The notes: generated from the sequence alone by a model not told the origin. DNA of 62,000 nt from Zygnema cylindricum (GCA_037447655.1 JBBHKE010001834.1:1-62000), one strand, 5' to 3'; shown: positions 33,678-45,864, counted from the first letter of the stretch. Numbers and translations are program-made.

Positions 33678-36600
33678 ACCCAGTCAGTGATAAAAATATA
33701 TATATGTTTTAATCACTGACTGGATTTGTTTAAATTATTCTAGAATGGGTTTTTAAGGGTAGCAAAGGGTCTGTATCAGGAATTTTAGGCAAATTTAGGA
33801 TTTTCTATTTTTGGATGCTGTAAAGGCTGTTGAGGGTGGACACAGAAAACATTTTTTTCTGTGTTTTCCACGATGACACGAAAATCATTTTGGAAGAAGC
33901 TTTTTAGGGTTTTTAAGTGGTGCTTAGGGTCCTTTAGGGTTTTTCTGTTATGAATCTGTTTTTTATTCGGTCTGAATTGTTGAAGGGTAATTATACGTAT
34001 GTTATAACTGGCAATACTGGCCGGTAATCACCGTAATCGTACAGCAAAATAAACGTTTTTTTACAAAATCATTTTCTGTACAAGTGCTTTAGCTGTGCCA
34101 GTAACACTACACCGTATTAATGTTCATAATTTTTTCGCCACTTAAGACGTATTTTTTCCATACACAATTATCCGATTTTCAATTTGAGACCGCCAATCGG
34201 AAGCTGAGAATGTTACCTTTCAATCGCAACCGTCAGATCCACAATCCGACATGTGTGTAAGGAGAAAAGATGTTTTAACTGGCAAAAAAAATTTAACACT
34301 AATAGCGATTCACGGTGTAGTTACAGGGATCGATGATTTCTCCTGTCAGGGAAATATTTGTTTGTCTTCCACAAGATATTGAGCTACAGCATGTAATGAA
34401 AGAGAAAAAAGCGTGGCAATGTTTACTGCCTTTGCTGGATTTTTAGTGTCAATTGTGTCTTTGCTGATGGGGTTATTTTTTGAGGCACTGCGCCTTTGTC
34501 TTTAATGGCATTTCGCATGTTGTGCCTAAAAAATTGTGGTGGAATTTATCGCAGTTTAATTTCTCTATAATATTTTTCTGTGCGTGCAAATGATGGCTTT
34601 TGCTGAATTGCAGCAGTGGAGAAGCAGATTTGCAGAGTGTTAATTGAGTCGTTCAATTTACATGTTATAATATCTGTTTTTGTTCTAATAAAACTGTTAT
34701 AATAGTTGAACCTGCCACGCACATAATTTTGTTACTTGACGGGGAACCTGTTATTTATTCATGAGCGCAGAACTGCACAATAAATGCCAGCATTTCGTTG
34801 GGATACAGTCAGGACTAAGAGTCAAGAATAAAAGCCGGTTGTGAACTGGGTAATTTCAAGAGAAGTCTGGTAATTGTTTTAGGTCATTATATGTATTTGT
34901 ACAGTCAGGATCAAGGCACATTAGCTTAACTGAACTTTTGAACACCATCTATAGGACACTTTATGTCTTTTAGTTGACAGCAAGATTGTGATAGCTACAG
35001 ATTTATGTTTCTGATATGTCTAAGATTGTTGTCTTCTGTTGAGATGTTGACTCTGTCTAAGTATCTAAATATGCGACTTTTGAAACTTGCGCTGGAAATG
35101 CAGGCTTTTGAAGAGACATTGAAGTCATACAAAGAGCAGTTATCAGATGACCCCATCATTGATCGTCACCTTTCAGCCTTATATGACACTTTACTGGAAC
35201 AAAACCTTGTGCGTTTAATAGAACCTTTTTCAAGGGTTGAGATTTCTCACATTGCAGATCTCATCGGTTTGCCAATTGAGCAGGTGAGTTGTGACTTGAT
35301 GCTTAATTGCATTGCAATTCGAGTGATGGCTTTGTTTTGGCTGCCGGCTGTATTTTAAAGGTACTAGGGTGGACCGCGCTAATCGTGCATATATAGAAAA
35401 TTCAGTTTTTTTTGCACCTATTTAATTTAAAGCCGATGTTTTGAACTGGTTTTCTTAGGATACAGAGTGGCGATAAAAATGTTCCTGAGATCAGGAGTTG
35501 TAGGCATGTGTATGTATTTTTCCTGTTATGAATGTATTTCCAAGCTGTCAGGAGCAATGCGTCCTTATGACTTCTTCTATTTTCGATGTAAGGAGGAGTT
35601 ATACTTATGGCCTACTGTCACAGAACTAGTACACACTTTTGATGGAAAGATTGGTTCCAGTGAGGTTGTTATGAGTGTTATGCTTAGTCTATGTATCGAG
35701 ACTTGTCTCTGCATTAATTCATGAAGTTCAGAGCCTCAGCCAGACTACCTAGTGTATAAAAGTCCAAATGGTCATCTATAGACGTATAGATGACCATTTG
35801 GCAATTTGCAGATTGCTTGTCTAGAACTTTCTGAATTATTGACGCCGCTCTGTAGAACTCACTTCACAATCTCCTACCAATCGTCAGTATGATGAGAAAA
35901 TCATAGAAAAGGGCCAGGTGATAAGGCTTTTAAAGAATCATGATCCCGTTCAGTTTTTGCAGTAAGTCGCTATTAGCGTTAATAACACTTCCGGTGCCCA
36001 TAAATTATAGTTCTTGAACCTAAAATAGTGTTAATAACACTAATTGTTTTTCTTAACGCTAATTCTCTGACTGATTGAAAGTATGCCACGTCTTTTTGAA
36101 CTAAATCAGAATTAATAACACTAATATAAACCCCACACTAATAAATTTTTTACCTTAATAGCTATTCACGGTGTAGTTTGTTGGTGGTTCTATTTCTGTT
36201 GTTCATATTATGTGTGCTAGGTACAATCCTTTGCTTTTGATGACAAAGAACCATATGAGATATTAGTGACGTGTATTAATCGAATTCGAGAAGAACAATA
36301 TATAGCGATTTCGGTGATATTGTGATATTAAAGTTCATAAGTCGATATTTATCGATTTTGCCGAAGTATCAATATGTCGATACTTACGGATATTTGACCC
36401 ATATTTTTACAACTTGAGGTATTTGAGATGTATGAGATGCACAGAATGCATGTCTATATTGTTGAGTTTGTGATTTTGTGATTGTTGGCTGTGCGACATA
36501 TTGGTTTGATATATTAAATATCGAAACCCTGAAAATAGTATTTATCGATTATCGGCAAAACTTGTTCAATGCACATCATTAAGAAATTTGCCTACATGCT

Positions 36601-36933
36601 ATAGGTCTATGGTATCTTTACTCTGTACTCTCAGACGGAGGTGAAGCGTCCAGGTCATTCTTGATCAGAAGTATCAGGGTACAATCATAGTGCATACGTC
36701 TTAATCTTTTGGTTTATGGTGTCTTTTTTTTGTGTTGTCAGGTGGAGGTGAAGCTTTCCCAGATGATCCTCGATCACAAGTTTGAGGGCACTTTGGACCA
36801 GGGAGCCGGATGTTTGCTTGTGTTTAATGAGGCAGCTGTCGATCCCATCTATTCGTGCACTCTAGAGACATTAGCTAACATGAGCAAGGTTGTCGACAGT
36901 CTCTACTCCAAGTCTAGAAGAATAATGGCGTGA
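31410..36933 (+). CDS. RPN6: 26S proteasome regulatory lid subunit RPN6/PSMD11
   Basis: Four exons: 31410-32237, 33207-33332, 35104-35283 and 36742-36933, giving 441 aa; all introns are GT-AG and phase 0. The product is a lid subunit that clamps the lid to the 20S/AAA core; it consists of helical TPR-like repeats and a C-terminal PCI domain. Hallmarks: [39 protein letters not shown] and [17 protein letters not shown] (exon 1), [13 protein letters not shown] (exon 2), [20 protein letters not shown] (exon 3), and [20 protein letters not shown] plus [12 protein letters not shown] (exon 4). It resembles plant RPN6 most, with about 20 extra N-terminal residues; the ATG at 31440 is an alternative start. 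Introns hold a minisatellite, MITEs and decayed copies of exons 2 and 4. The CCDC97-like gene ends 0.93 kb downstream on the other strand. Confidence 0.95.
32890..33206 (+). repeat. RPN6: About 53-bp minisatellite ending at the RPN6 exon 2 acceptor
   Basis: Six diverged units of about 53 bp, each with TTTACATGTGACTTACGTTT and ending near TTTTGACAG followed by GT. The last unit ends CGACAG, the acceptor used for exon 2. Earlier units end TTTTGACAG at about 32943, 33103 and 33153, and TCTTGACTG at 32996, so potential 3' splice sites are repeated. Confidence 0.75.
33430..33960 (+). pseudogene. RPN6: Decayed tandem copies of RPN6 exon 2 (3' half)
   Basis: Three further copies of the end of exon 2 plus its flanking intron follow the real exon. 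At 33440-33500, GCGCTTACAGTAAATGTTCTC leads into a diverged donor. At 33560-33620 the frame reads [19 protein letters not shown] with an intact GTGGGC donor. Near 33810-33960 a degenerate copy carries an insertion. None has a clear phase-0 acceptor. Confidence 0.7.
33631..33725. repeat. (TA)n tract and flanking 12-bp inverted repeat
   Basis: About 45 bases of alternating TA are followed by CCAGTCAGTGAT, which pairs with ATCACTGACTGG after a short spacer. They interrupt the third exon 2-like copy. Confidence 0.75.
34110..34317. mobile_element. Tc1/mariner-like MITE in RPN6 intron 2 (208 bp)
   Basis: It is flanked by TA on both sides. The right end AACACTAATAGCGATTCACGGTG is well kept and the left end is shorter. 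The long complementary arms share the TTTTTCGCCACTTAAGACG block with the MITE at 30211. Confidence 0.7.
35764..35801. repeat. Perfect hairpin in RPN6 intron 3
   Basis: Arms of 17 bases starting CCAAATGGTCATCTATA pair exactly around a GACG loop. Confidence 0.9.
35964..36173. mobile_element. Mariner-like MITE in RPN6 intron 3
   Basis: The left end AGTCGCTATTAGCGTTAATA and right end TTAATAGCTATTCACGGTG carry the family terminal motif, with TA on both sides. The left tip is altered. Confidence 0.55.
36629..36682 (+). pseudogene. RPN6: Ghost of RPN6 exon 4 start
   Basis: CTCAGACGGAGGTGAAGCGTC and the following TTCTTGATCAGAAGTATCAGG align with the acceptor and first codons of exon 4 at 36735-36795. 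The preceding intron segment (GGTCTATGGTATCTTTA versus GGTTTATGGTGTCTTTT) is duplicated too. The copy is truncated and not translatable. Confidence 0.65.
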
Positions 36934-37864
36934 GGAAACGCTGGGAAAAGAAAACGATGGTAACTGGAACTAAAAAAAGCTGTTGATAGCGTGCTCGATG
37001 TGGATAGGACTTCAGTAAAGAGGCTCTATATTGTGACCCTGTTTTGTTAATGAAAGTCGGGATCGTTCAAGAAGTCTTTTTGCTCCCTATTTGGACAGTG
37101 CCTGTTCCTGGCGCTGCTGATTCTAGTCTGGAGTTTTGTAAGATAACTATTTTTGTAGATACGATTTTTAGCTTTTGTCTGATTGTTTTTGGGGCATTCT
37201 TTACATGTGACACGTTGGGCTCTGATTGAGACCTGTATTTTTCCAGTTGAATGGGTATCTGATGCATGTATGGTGTGGAAGCCAAAGGTGGATAATTGTC
37301 AGACTTCACAAATGTCTTTTATCTTACGAGAGAGAAATTTAGTTATTTGTAAAGCTTTTTCATCTGAGACATTGACTAAGAAGTCTGTCGCATCAGATTA
37401 TTCATACACGCTTCAACTATTTTAGATTGATTGAAAATGAAAGGTGATGATGCATGGTTTATAATTGCCCTTCTATTTTACACCATGTAGTGTCCAAGGT
37501 CAAAATCTGAAATCTGCATTTCAAACTCATCTGTAAGATTGGATAAAACTTTTCTTGTAAACCAAAAAAAGGATTTGTAAATTGTGCACAGTTGATCAAA
37601 AGGTGACAAACAGGCCAAAAAGTTGGCAATCCAAGTTTTCTTTACCACTTTTATTAGTGTATCACCTGTTACGTGATTCCCTTTTTTTCACTGGCAACGG
37701 ACAAGTATCGACAAGCTTGACCCGCAGCAAATCATCATTAAAGCTAAAAAGAAATGATAGAGGCCACCTTTTTTCTTCAAATCATCTTATTTACATGATT
37801 TGAAGTCTTGAGCTGTACATATCTTACAAAACCGAATATCATTTATCTCCAATTCCACATCCTA
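36934..37864. other. Convergent 3' flanks of RPN6 and the CCDC97-like gene
   Basis: 930 bases between two stop codons on opposite strands. They presumably hold both 3'UTRs. I see no repeat and no further gene. Confidence 0.6.
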
Positions 37865-40800
37865 TCAATCCTCATCAAAATACTTTTCCTCGGCATCTTG
37901 AGCAATTTCCGTAAGCCAATCATCATCGAGTGTTGAATCCCTGTCTATTTGTGAGTAATCCACATGCTCCCCATCCTCCCCTTGGAGGAACTTCTCTTGC
38001 ATTATTTGCAAAAAATCTTCCTTTCTTTCACTCAATTCTTGAACAGAGAGTTGCCGTCTGTTACTTGCACCAACTCCTTGTCTGTCTACTGAAGGAAAAG
38101 AATCCTCTGTCTCCATTTCATTACCTAAATCTCCCTCCGGTCGACCTTCAAGCCTTTCAGAATTTGGAGGTTTCCCCACATTAGACCCACCTGAGGATTC
38201 TCCTTTGGGTTTTTGCTCCTCTATATTTGCTTCATTTCCTTCCTCAACCGGTATATTCCCAGACACCAGAAAACCTCCCCAACCTCCTCTATCTGCGATC
38301 CGTCCTTTATCTTCATAAGACGAACTACAACCGGGAGCTTCTCTAATTCGTCCACTAGTGGATGTCGCTGTCCTCATAGGCACCTTTTTTTCATTTTCAT
38401 TTATTTCATTTTCAGAATCGGAATCAAACTCCTGTGAACACACAAGAAAAAACCAATTTTTGGAGTTAAAAGTCTCCTCCAAGGCCCTCCAATCAAACAA
38501 ATAAATGTTTCACTTTTTAGACAAGTGGCTTCCAAAGCTCTCCTAATCATAGTTCACAAGCACAAAAAATGGTGGAAACGCTATATCTGGTTATCCTGTA
38601 TTATATGCGTAACATAAAAGTTTTCCAGGTATAATACGCTTTAATATGGAGTAACCTAACATGCACCTCTCCACACATAAAGACCATGCTCCTAACTTAA
38701 CAAAAAAATATTCCACTTTGAAGACAACTGGCTTTCAAAGAGTTTCCTAATTGACCAAATAAAAGTTTCACTTTAGAAACCATTGGTTTCTGCATCTCTC
38801 ATAATCGAACACGTAGGGATTTTTTAATCGCTCCACTCAAAAAAAATGGAAGCTAAAACCTGATCCAAAGTCAGCCAACAGTGCTGGATTTCTCTGAAAA
38901 ATAAGTTGCTTGAGAGGAAACTGTATGAATTTCCACAAACAAAAAAATCATTTTCAAATGGGATGGGTATAGACAGTAATTAAGCAATTGACGTAATTGA
39001 GTTCTTACTGTACCCGATCCTGAAGGATTTGCCTCCTCTCAACTCCAAGAGAAATTTTCTTCCTACTGCAATTTGCCAGCTTGTATTCTCCATTTGGTAC
39101 CACAACTTAAACAGCATATTCATACAAGTAAACTCAAACAAAATAATTCAAACGAAAAAAAAATCAAACAAACAAACTCAAACAAAACCAAATCGAATCG
39201 GAATCGGAATCCAATCCAATCCAATCCAATCCAATCCAATCCAATCCAATCAAATCAAATCAAATCAAATCAAACCAAATCAAATCAAATCAAACCAAAT
39301 CAAATCATCACCTCTATATCTGCTATCGAATCATCTTCGACCTCCAACTCCTCCTCGTCAATCGAATCAAACTCCTCGGGAAGTCCAGCTTCTTGTCTCT
39401 CGGCTCTTAACCGTCTTCGAAATTCAACTTCCTGAGATTGTCGAATTAAAGTTTCCGAATATTTTTCCCCTTCCCTTGCAGCAGATCGCTCAGAAATATC
39501 CTCAAATTGTCCTATATACTCATGATGGAGGAGAGGTGCCCGGAGTCTCATAGTCTCCTCTGAAAAATATTGACCAGCCTGTAAAAAAGACTCATCGACA
39601 TAAGCGTTACCACAAAATGTTCATGGTAATTCTGTGAGATTTTCAAGTGATTTTAGGGCTTTTAGAATTTAAAGGGATTATAGGGTGTTTTAGGTTCTTT
39701 TAAGGTTTAGCAGATTAAATTGACAAATTCTTCTTTAACAAAAGAGGCAGACTGTAAATGGAAATGGCTAGGACCACCTTTCTGGTAGTTGTTGCTGGTG
39801 TCTGCTATTTTTGACTTAAAAGGCTCCTTGAGGATTATGATCCGTTTTTATATAGTCACACACATAATCCCAAACATTTCCATTATACACAGAAAAAACT
39901 TAAAAAAAAAAAAAACACAGGAACTTCCAAAAAAGACAGTGGCATGAACATAAGAAAATTCCAGATTCCCGGACATCAAATTTTGGTGTTGATACGATGG
40001 ACATACGATATCCACCTTATGTGCTCCATCTACAAAAGCAAACAGCCTATAAATGGACCCTAGCCTGTAAAAGCTTCACAGCCTATACATTACTACATCT
40101 CATTCTATAAATAAATTCGGAGGATAGGTCCAACTACTAGTAAAGAAACTCTCACCAACGATTCTTAACAACTCTTAACTTTTTTTTGGTAAATTCATAA
40201 TGGTGGATTATAAATCTCCCTTGACAACATCTAAACAGGGAAAAGAACGCACCGTTTTTAGAATGGTTGTCAGCTTTACTAGAGTTTATAAATTGTTAGC
40301 GTACAAGATGTGGCTTATTTTGGGCCACTCGTTTAATTAGTGCTATTAACGTTACATATGACTTTGGGTAAAAAAAAACCCGCGACCAAATTAGAGTTAC
40401 TCTAACAGTGAAGAAAAGTGTAACATCCCCACACCCACAAACTGGTCACACATTCATATCAAAGTCTCCCTCATGCTGCCTCCCAAATATGAAATTCTTA
40501 ACTGCCTGTACAATAATTCACTAATTCTAATAGCGATAGAGTTAGTGAATTATTACTGTTAACACTTCGGAAGAATTAACTGCACTAAATCATGTTTTGA
40601 CACGTGGCTTATTACGGGCCAACTACCTAAATAGTGTTATTAACACTTATTTGTGCTTTGAGTCGAAAAATCAGTCACTTGAATTAGAGTGATGGACTTT
40701 TAACGATGCGAGGTGTAGTATCCCCACACCCAGAAACAAATCAACTGGTTCACACACTCGTACACCCAAATACGAAATTCTTCACGACTACGTACCTGAA

Positions 40801-42471
40801 TAAGTCGACTCATATATGCGAGTCGCCGGTTTTTTACCACCGCAGATTTGCTCTTTTGGTCTGCGGCTGTCGGTTTTAAAGAAGCTCTTAACTCCTTCAA
40901 ATGCCACGCTACAGAATAGTCCCCTTCAAGGGGAGCAAAATGAACCAACTCAGAGCCCTCCAATTTCTTACCGTATCTCTCTGCAACATGAAACAAACAA
41001 GACCAAACAAATAAACAGTTAAAGTTAAAATTTCTGTGTAAGAAGCTGTGATTAAATCAGTTATTGGACCACAACTTCTTCCATATCTCTATCCGACAAT
41101 CAAACAAAAACATAAACTAATTATTAATATTAATAACACACGTAATAGTTGGTAACATATTAACACATGTCACTGCTTAAGTGCACCAACTCAGAGTCCT
41201 ATAATTTCTTACAACATCGCTCTGTGACAAACAAACAAAAACAATAAGTTAGTTGCAGATATTTAATAATGCTTAGTCATTGGTAACATATTACCACACA
41301 CAATGTGGTAATCAATATGTTACCAATCATTTAATTGTTAACATTCAAACTTTTGTGTAAGAAGCTGTGATCGCATCAGTTATTTTGACCATCGACAAAC
41401 TGAACGAATTGGAGTTTTCTAAGGCGTCACTCTTTATAGGTTTTTAAATGATTTAATTAGCACTGTCCATAACTCAGCCTAACAGTTCCCAATTCAGTAC
41501 AGAAAACGAAAAAATGAAGCTCTACCTCCCCGTTTTTTTTAAATGTCAAAAAGAAGCTTTCATCACGCTTTTCATTGACTCTTTGACTTTGGCGATCATA
41601 ACTACATCCTTAGGACTGCGATAAAATGAAACAGAAAAAATAAAAAAAACAATTGAAAGAGAGCGGAAAAACTGTAAGAAAACCCAGAAATGAAACAGAC
41701 GAAACCAGACAGAAGCTCCAAAATTCTTACCAATTCAGCCAAAGAAGTTAGAAACAAGAAATTGCCACAACATGTGCTGTGTGAAGGAATAATCAGTATA
41801 GTAGCGAAATTATCACCGACAATACTAATTTGGGGTATCGATAACATTAACTCGGGGTAGAGTGAAGTGGCTGATAGTACTCCACTCCCTTAAAATAATG
41901 TTTTTTAACACTATTCTCCAATTTTTGGTGAAAAATCGCAGACCGATTATTAGTGAAATGAGAAATTCTATCTACACCATCTATTTCTATTAGAGTTAGT
42001 AAAGTATTAGCTTTAGAGTGGAGTTTAGATTTACATTAACTACACTGAATTATGTTTGGTCACGTGACTCACTATGAGCCACTTACGAAAACAGAGTTAT
42101 TAACACCAATTTATGATATGGCTCAAAAAGCCCTCGGCTCAATTTAGTGTTATTAACCAGAAAATTAGTGTCATGATCAGTAAAATTAATGTTATCAACC
42201 CTAAAATCCCCAAAAAAAAAAAAATCCCTAAAATTAGTCTTAATAACCCGAAAAAAAGATGGGCAGTGTGGTAAAGGAGTGACTCACCGAGGAAGATGGC
42301 GGCGTCTCGTTCCAAAAGACTTTTCAAATGGTCTACTTTCTCCTTTGAGGTCACTTCCTCTCCTCTTTTTGCAAGAGAGTGAGGCAAATGGAGGTCATGG
42401 AGACCACTCAGACGCTCCACTATCTCTATGATGGATTTTTGCTCCATAGAAGGGTTCCGCTCCCTCCCCAT
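37865..42471 (-). CDS. CCDC97: CCDC97-like protein (DUF2052 family)
   Basis: Four exons on the minus strand: 42288-42471, 40796-40980, 39312-39578 and 37865-38431, giving 400 aa. Intron phases are 1, 0 and 0, all GT-AG. The first join yields RDAAIFLERYGKKLEGSEL; the second yields AGQYFSEETMRLRAP followed by LLHHEYIGQFED; both are conserved in the family. The last exon has an acidic, low-complexity middle and the typical C-terminus: RKEDFLQIMQEKFLQGED, DYSQIDRDSTLDDDWL and EEKYFDED. Human CCDC97 is reported to associate with SF3B splicing components; the plant protein's role is not established. Coiled-coil potential lies in the Arg/Glu-rich exon 3. The gene is convergent with RPN6, and its introns carry mariner-like MITE debris and simple repeats. 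Confidence 0.87.
39197..39305. repeat. (CCAAT)n/(CAAAT)n pentanucleotide tract
   Basis: About 20 units of CCAAT shading into CAAAT. On the coding (minus) strand it starts within about five bases of the exon 3 donor of the CCDC97-like gene (39310-39311). Confidence 0.9.
40504..40735. repeat. Mariner-like MITE debris in the CCDC97-like gene intron 2
   Basis: CACTAATTCTAATAGCGAT and a 13-bp AATAATTCACTAA/TTAGTGAATTATT pair, followed by GTTATTAACACT and GAGGTGTAG motifs, resemble the ends of the 44593 and 36173 elements. Similar fragments occur near 40330 and in intron 1 at 41980-42180. The boundaries are not resolved. Confidence 0.4.
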
Positions 42472-42484
42472 AGCTACAATAAAA

Positions 42485-42810
42485 GCAAAAAACTAAAAAA
42501 CAAACTAAAAAAAAAAGCAAAAAAGATAAAAAACTAACTCAAAAAAAAATACAAACTAAAAAAAAACAAACAAAAAAAAAAAAAAAACTAAAAACTAAAC
42601 CAAAAAAAAAACGAAAAAAGCAAAAAATTAAAAAAACTAAACTGGACTAGAAAAACAAAGCTATAACCTGGAAAAGGAAAGTTATCGGGCCGAGGATATC
42701 GTATGTTTAATGCGTTTAATGCGTTTAATACGTTTAATACGGGTAATACGGTTATAGCGTTTAATAAGCTTTAATTCATTTAATAGATTTGATAGGTTTG
42801 ATAGGTTTGA
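42485..42810. repeat. A-rich tract and short GTTTAATGC repeats
   Basis: A-rich low-complexity DNA (42485-42650) is followed by 9-10 base units of GTTTAATGC/GTTTAATAC (42705-42800). Both lie upstream of the CCDC97-like start codon. Confidence 0.75.
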
Positions 42811-42819
42811 GAAGATTAA

Positions 42820-43465
42820 GGGCGTGTCCCCATGTAACCGATATTTTGCAACGTTATTTTGGATTTTAGCCCTGATTTTACAGTGTACTTTTCAAAGTGT
42901 GCGTATGTCAATCGTTACTTGCGCGTTCATTATTTTGAATATGTGGCAGTTGTACACGTCGCCAACACTTGCGACACCTGTAGACGCCGACAAACTGCTG
43001 ACATTTGTAGACGCCGGCGATCTCGGAACAAACTGCGGACATTTGTACGCCGCAAAGAGCTCCTGACATACTGGGACAATTGTCGACGCCAACGGACATT
43101 TGTAGACGCCCACAAGTGGACAACATAAGCAAACGGACAAACAAATTTTTTTTCGTGTATTCTCCCAACTGCAAAAAAACAAATGAAAACTTTTGACGAG
43201 TGCAACCCAGGCTTTCTATTCGTCAATAGGGTAGTATTTTGTTTAAAAGCAGGTAGCGATTTGATTTCAGTGCAAGTGTGAAGATGAGCTGGAAGTGGGT
43301 CGCGATGATAATACTGCCAAATCGCCGTACCTTTCAAGTTCCAAGATGACGCAAAATGTATTTGAGTTTTTGCCCATTTTTCGCACGGCGTAATATTTTC
43401 AAGTAGGAAGTCCCATTTTCTGTGTAAACGACGGAAAAAAACCTTGAACACATGGGGACACGCCC
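42820..43465. mobile_element. PIF/Harbinger-like MITE, family 'GGGCGTG', copy A (646 bp)
   Basis: The terminal inverted repeats GGGCGTGTCCCCATGT are flanked by TAA on both sides. Frames on both strands inside are shared between copies but match no transposase I know. Confidence 0.8.
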
Positions 43466-43672
43466 TAATAAGGTTTAAAAGGTTTGTATTTTTCATTCAA
43501 AATGGAAAAAAAAAACCAAATTGGATGTACTTATCGACGTTGTAACAGATGACGTCAGCTTTTTTGCTTACGTCATCACAGGAGTGACGGAAGTGAGCTG
43601 AAATGCTGAAGTACCAAAAGGTTCTGTACGGATGTGCCAAAAAAAACTAAAATTTGTAAAAAAAGTAACTAA

Positions 43673-44350
43673 AGGCGTGTTCCCATGTGTTCAAGTAAAG
43701 GTTTTTTTTCGTCTTTTACACAGAACATGGGACTTCCAACTTGAAGATATTGCGCCGTACGAAAAATGGGAAAAAAATCAAATACATTTTGCGTCATCTT
43801 GTAACTTGAAAGGTACGGCGATTTGGCAGTACTATCATTGCGACCCACTTCCAACTCATCTTCACAACTGGACTGGAATCAAATCGTTACCTGTTTTTAA
43901 TCAAAATACTACCCTATTATCGAATAGAAAGCCTGGATTGCACTCGTCAAAAGTTTTCTATTTTTTTTTGCAATTGAGAGAATACACGAAAAAAAATTGT
44001 TTGTCCGTTTGCTTATCTTGTCTACTTGTGGGCGTCTACGAATGTCATTTTGTAGACGTAGGCGATTGCTTATGTTGTCCACTTGTGGGCGTCTACAAAT
44101 GTCCGTTGGCGTCGACAATTCTCCCAGTATATCAGGAGGTCGTTGTAGATCGTTGGCGTCTACAAATGTCAGCATTTTGTTGGCGTTTACAGGTGTCGCA
44201 AGTATTGGCGACATGTACAACTGCCACATATTCAAAATAATGAACGCGCAAGTAACGATTGACATATGCACACTTTGAAGAGTACACCGTAAAGTCAGCG
44301 CTAAAATCCAAAATAACGTTTCAAAATATCGGTTACATGGGGACACGCCC
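43673..44350. mobile_element. Harbinger-like MITE, family 'GGGCGTG', copy B (678 bp)
   Basis: The left end is AGGCGTGTTCCCATGT and the right end ACATGGGGACACGCCC, with TAA flanks. Orientation is opposite to copy A. Confidence 0.8.
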
Positions 44351-44637
44351 TAATTTCTACTCCATGCTTAATTTTCTTCCTTCGTATTAAAAAAGATTCA
44401 AAATTTCCAGAAAAGTAAAAAAGTTTAGCAAGAAACTGTACGGGATATTGTACCTTTCTGGCCTTTTTGTTTGGTTTTTTTGGCGTTTCGTCTGCCTTTC
44501 AGCTATTTCCACAATTTCTCATGTTCCGTACTATGATGAGGTGGCTGGCAAAGGCGTACGGTAAAACGTATGGTGTGTTCTCTAGAGTGCTACACCTTGA
44601 ATTGTTATTAGCGTTGAGAAATTATTAGCGTTAAAAA
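44041..44637. repeat. 597-bp duplicated block, unit 1
   Basis: This looks identical by eye to 46235-46831 with no gap (constant offset of 2194). It spans the right half of a Harbinger-like MITE, a spacer, and the left end of a mariner-like MITE. Confidence 0.9.
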
Positions 44638-45158
44638 GTCATTAGTGTCAGTAACTCTAATTTGGGGTCTCAAAATTTTGATTTTTTTCCTCAAATAGGA
44701 TATATGATTTTAAATTTTCCTTGACGTCAATTAAGGTACCGTACAAAACAGCGTAAAGAACGAAAACAAAATAAGATCTAAATAGTGCGGTGAACGGTCG
44801 ATGTCAGACCGTACATAATTGTACCTTTTCAAGTGAAAATTCTACATAAAACGAATTAAATCGGACGCGCACGCATAGGAACGTGCGCTCAAAAAATGTG
44901 ATTAGTCTGACACATAAATTAGTTTGACATGTACGGATATTTAATTTTCACGACGGCGTACGATTTTTAATATTTTGTACGAATACATATATCAATGTTT
45001 ATAATCGTACGGCGATTATTCCATTTTTGCTATTCCCAAATTAGCATTAACGCCGAAATTAAAATACACCTTTTTAATCAAATTCATAACTAGCATCAAT
45101 TACGGTAAATTTTCATCAAACACTATTTAAACTTTGACACTAATAACGATTCACGATG
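44593..45158. mobile_element. Mariner-like MITE, long form (566 bp)
   Basis: TA-flanked. The left end is CACCTTGAATTGTTATTAGC and the right end ACACTAATAACGATTCACGATG. The interior has no recognisable gene. The stretch 45159-45864 likewise holds nothing I can name. Confidence 0.65.
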
Positions 45159-45864
45159 TAGTATATTACCGTTTTAAATAATGTGCCTTACGATCGGTGT
45201 TTGACCGTGCAAAATAGTACCGTATTAACCAAAAAAGTACAAATAATGATTTAATACATGTCGTTGTGATGTAACTGCGTTTTCACAAACCGCGTAGTGC
45301 AAAAGTCATAATGACGTGAAATTGTAGGTTTGTCAGATTCTGTATGTGTACCTAAAAGATATATTTACGATAATTACGATTCGTTGTGTAAAAAATGCTT
45401 AACGCTAATAACAACGAGCATTGTAATTTTGTATTTTTTCGGTTACGGGCGGCACGATTAGTCCCAAAAAAATGAGTTTTGGTTAACTTTTTTTTTCGTA
45501 AGCGCTGGTCGGTAAACGGTTAACAATTTTGGAGCGTGACATAACCCGGTCGGGCGTTGGTTACTCAGATTTTGAAAAAAAAAACGGCCAGTTTCGGTTG
45601 TGTAAATTTTCGACTTTTGCGACCTCTGGTAAGATTGTTGATTCGTAGATAGTGTGGCTCGATTTCGTCGCGCGTGACGACGCGCATTTTTTTCATTTAA
45701 CTTCAAATGATATGGCTCGTTTTATTATAAAAGTTTATTTCGTTTCGTGCGTTATAATATTTCCGTACGAGGTTTATAATACTTCAATTTCAAGAGGTTT
45801 CGTTTCATTTTGCGTCTAAGTTCAATGTAACGCTTAGACGATTAAACTTCAATTTTGCGGCTAA

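Noticed and set aside
35467-35724. 85-codon frame in RPN6 intron 3
   Set aside because: RPN6 continuity is complete from exon 3 to exon 4 without it, and it matches nothing known.
37582-37803. 73-codon frame between RPN6 and the CCDC97-like gene
   Set aside because: It lies in the convergent 3' flanks and has no recognisable feature.
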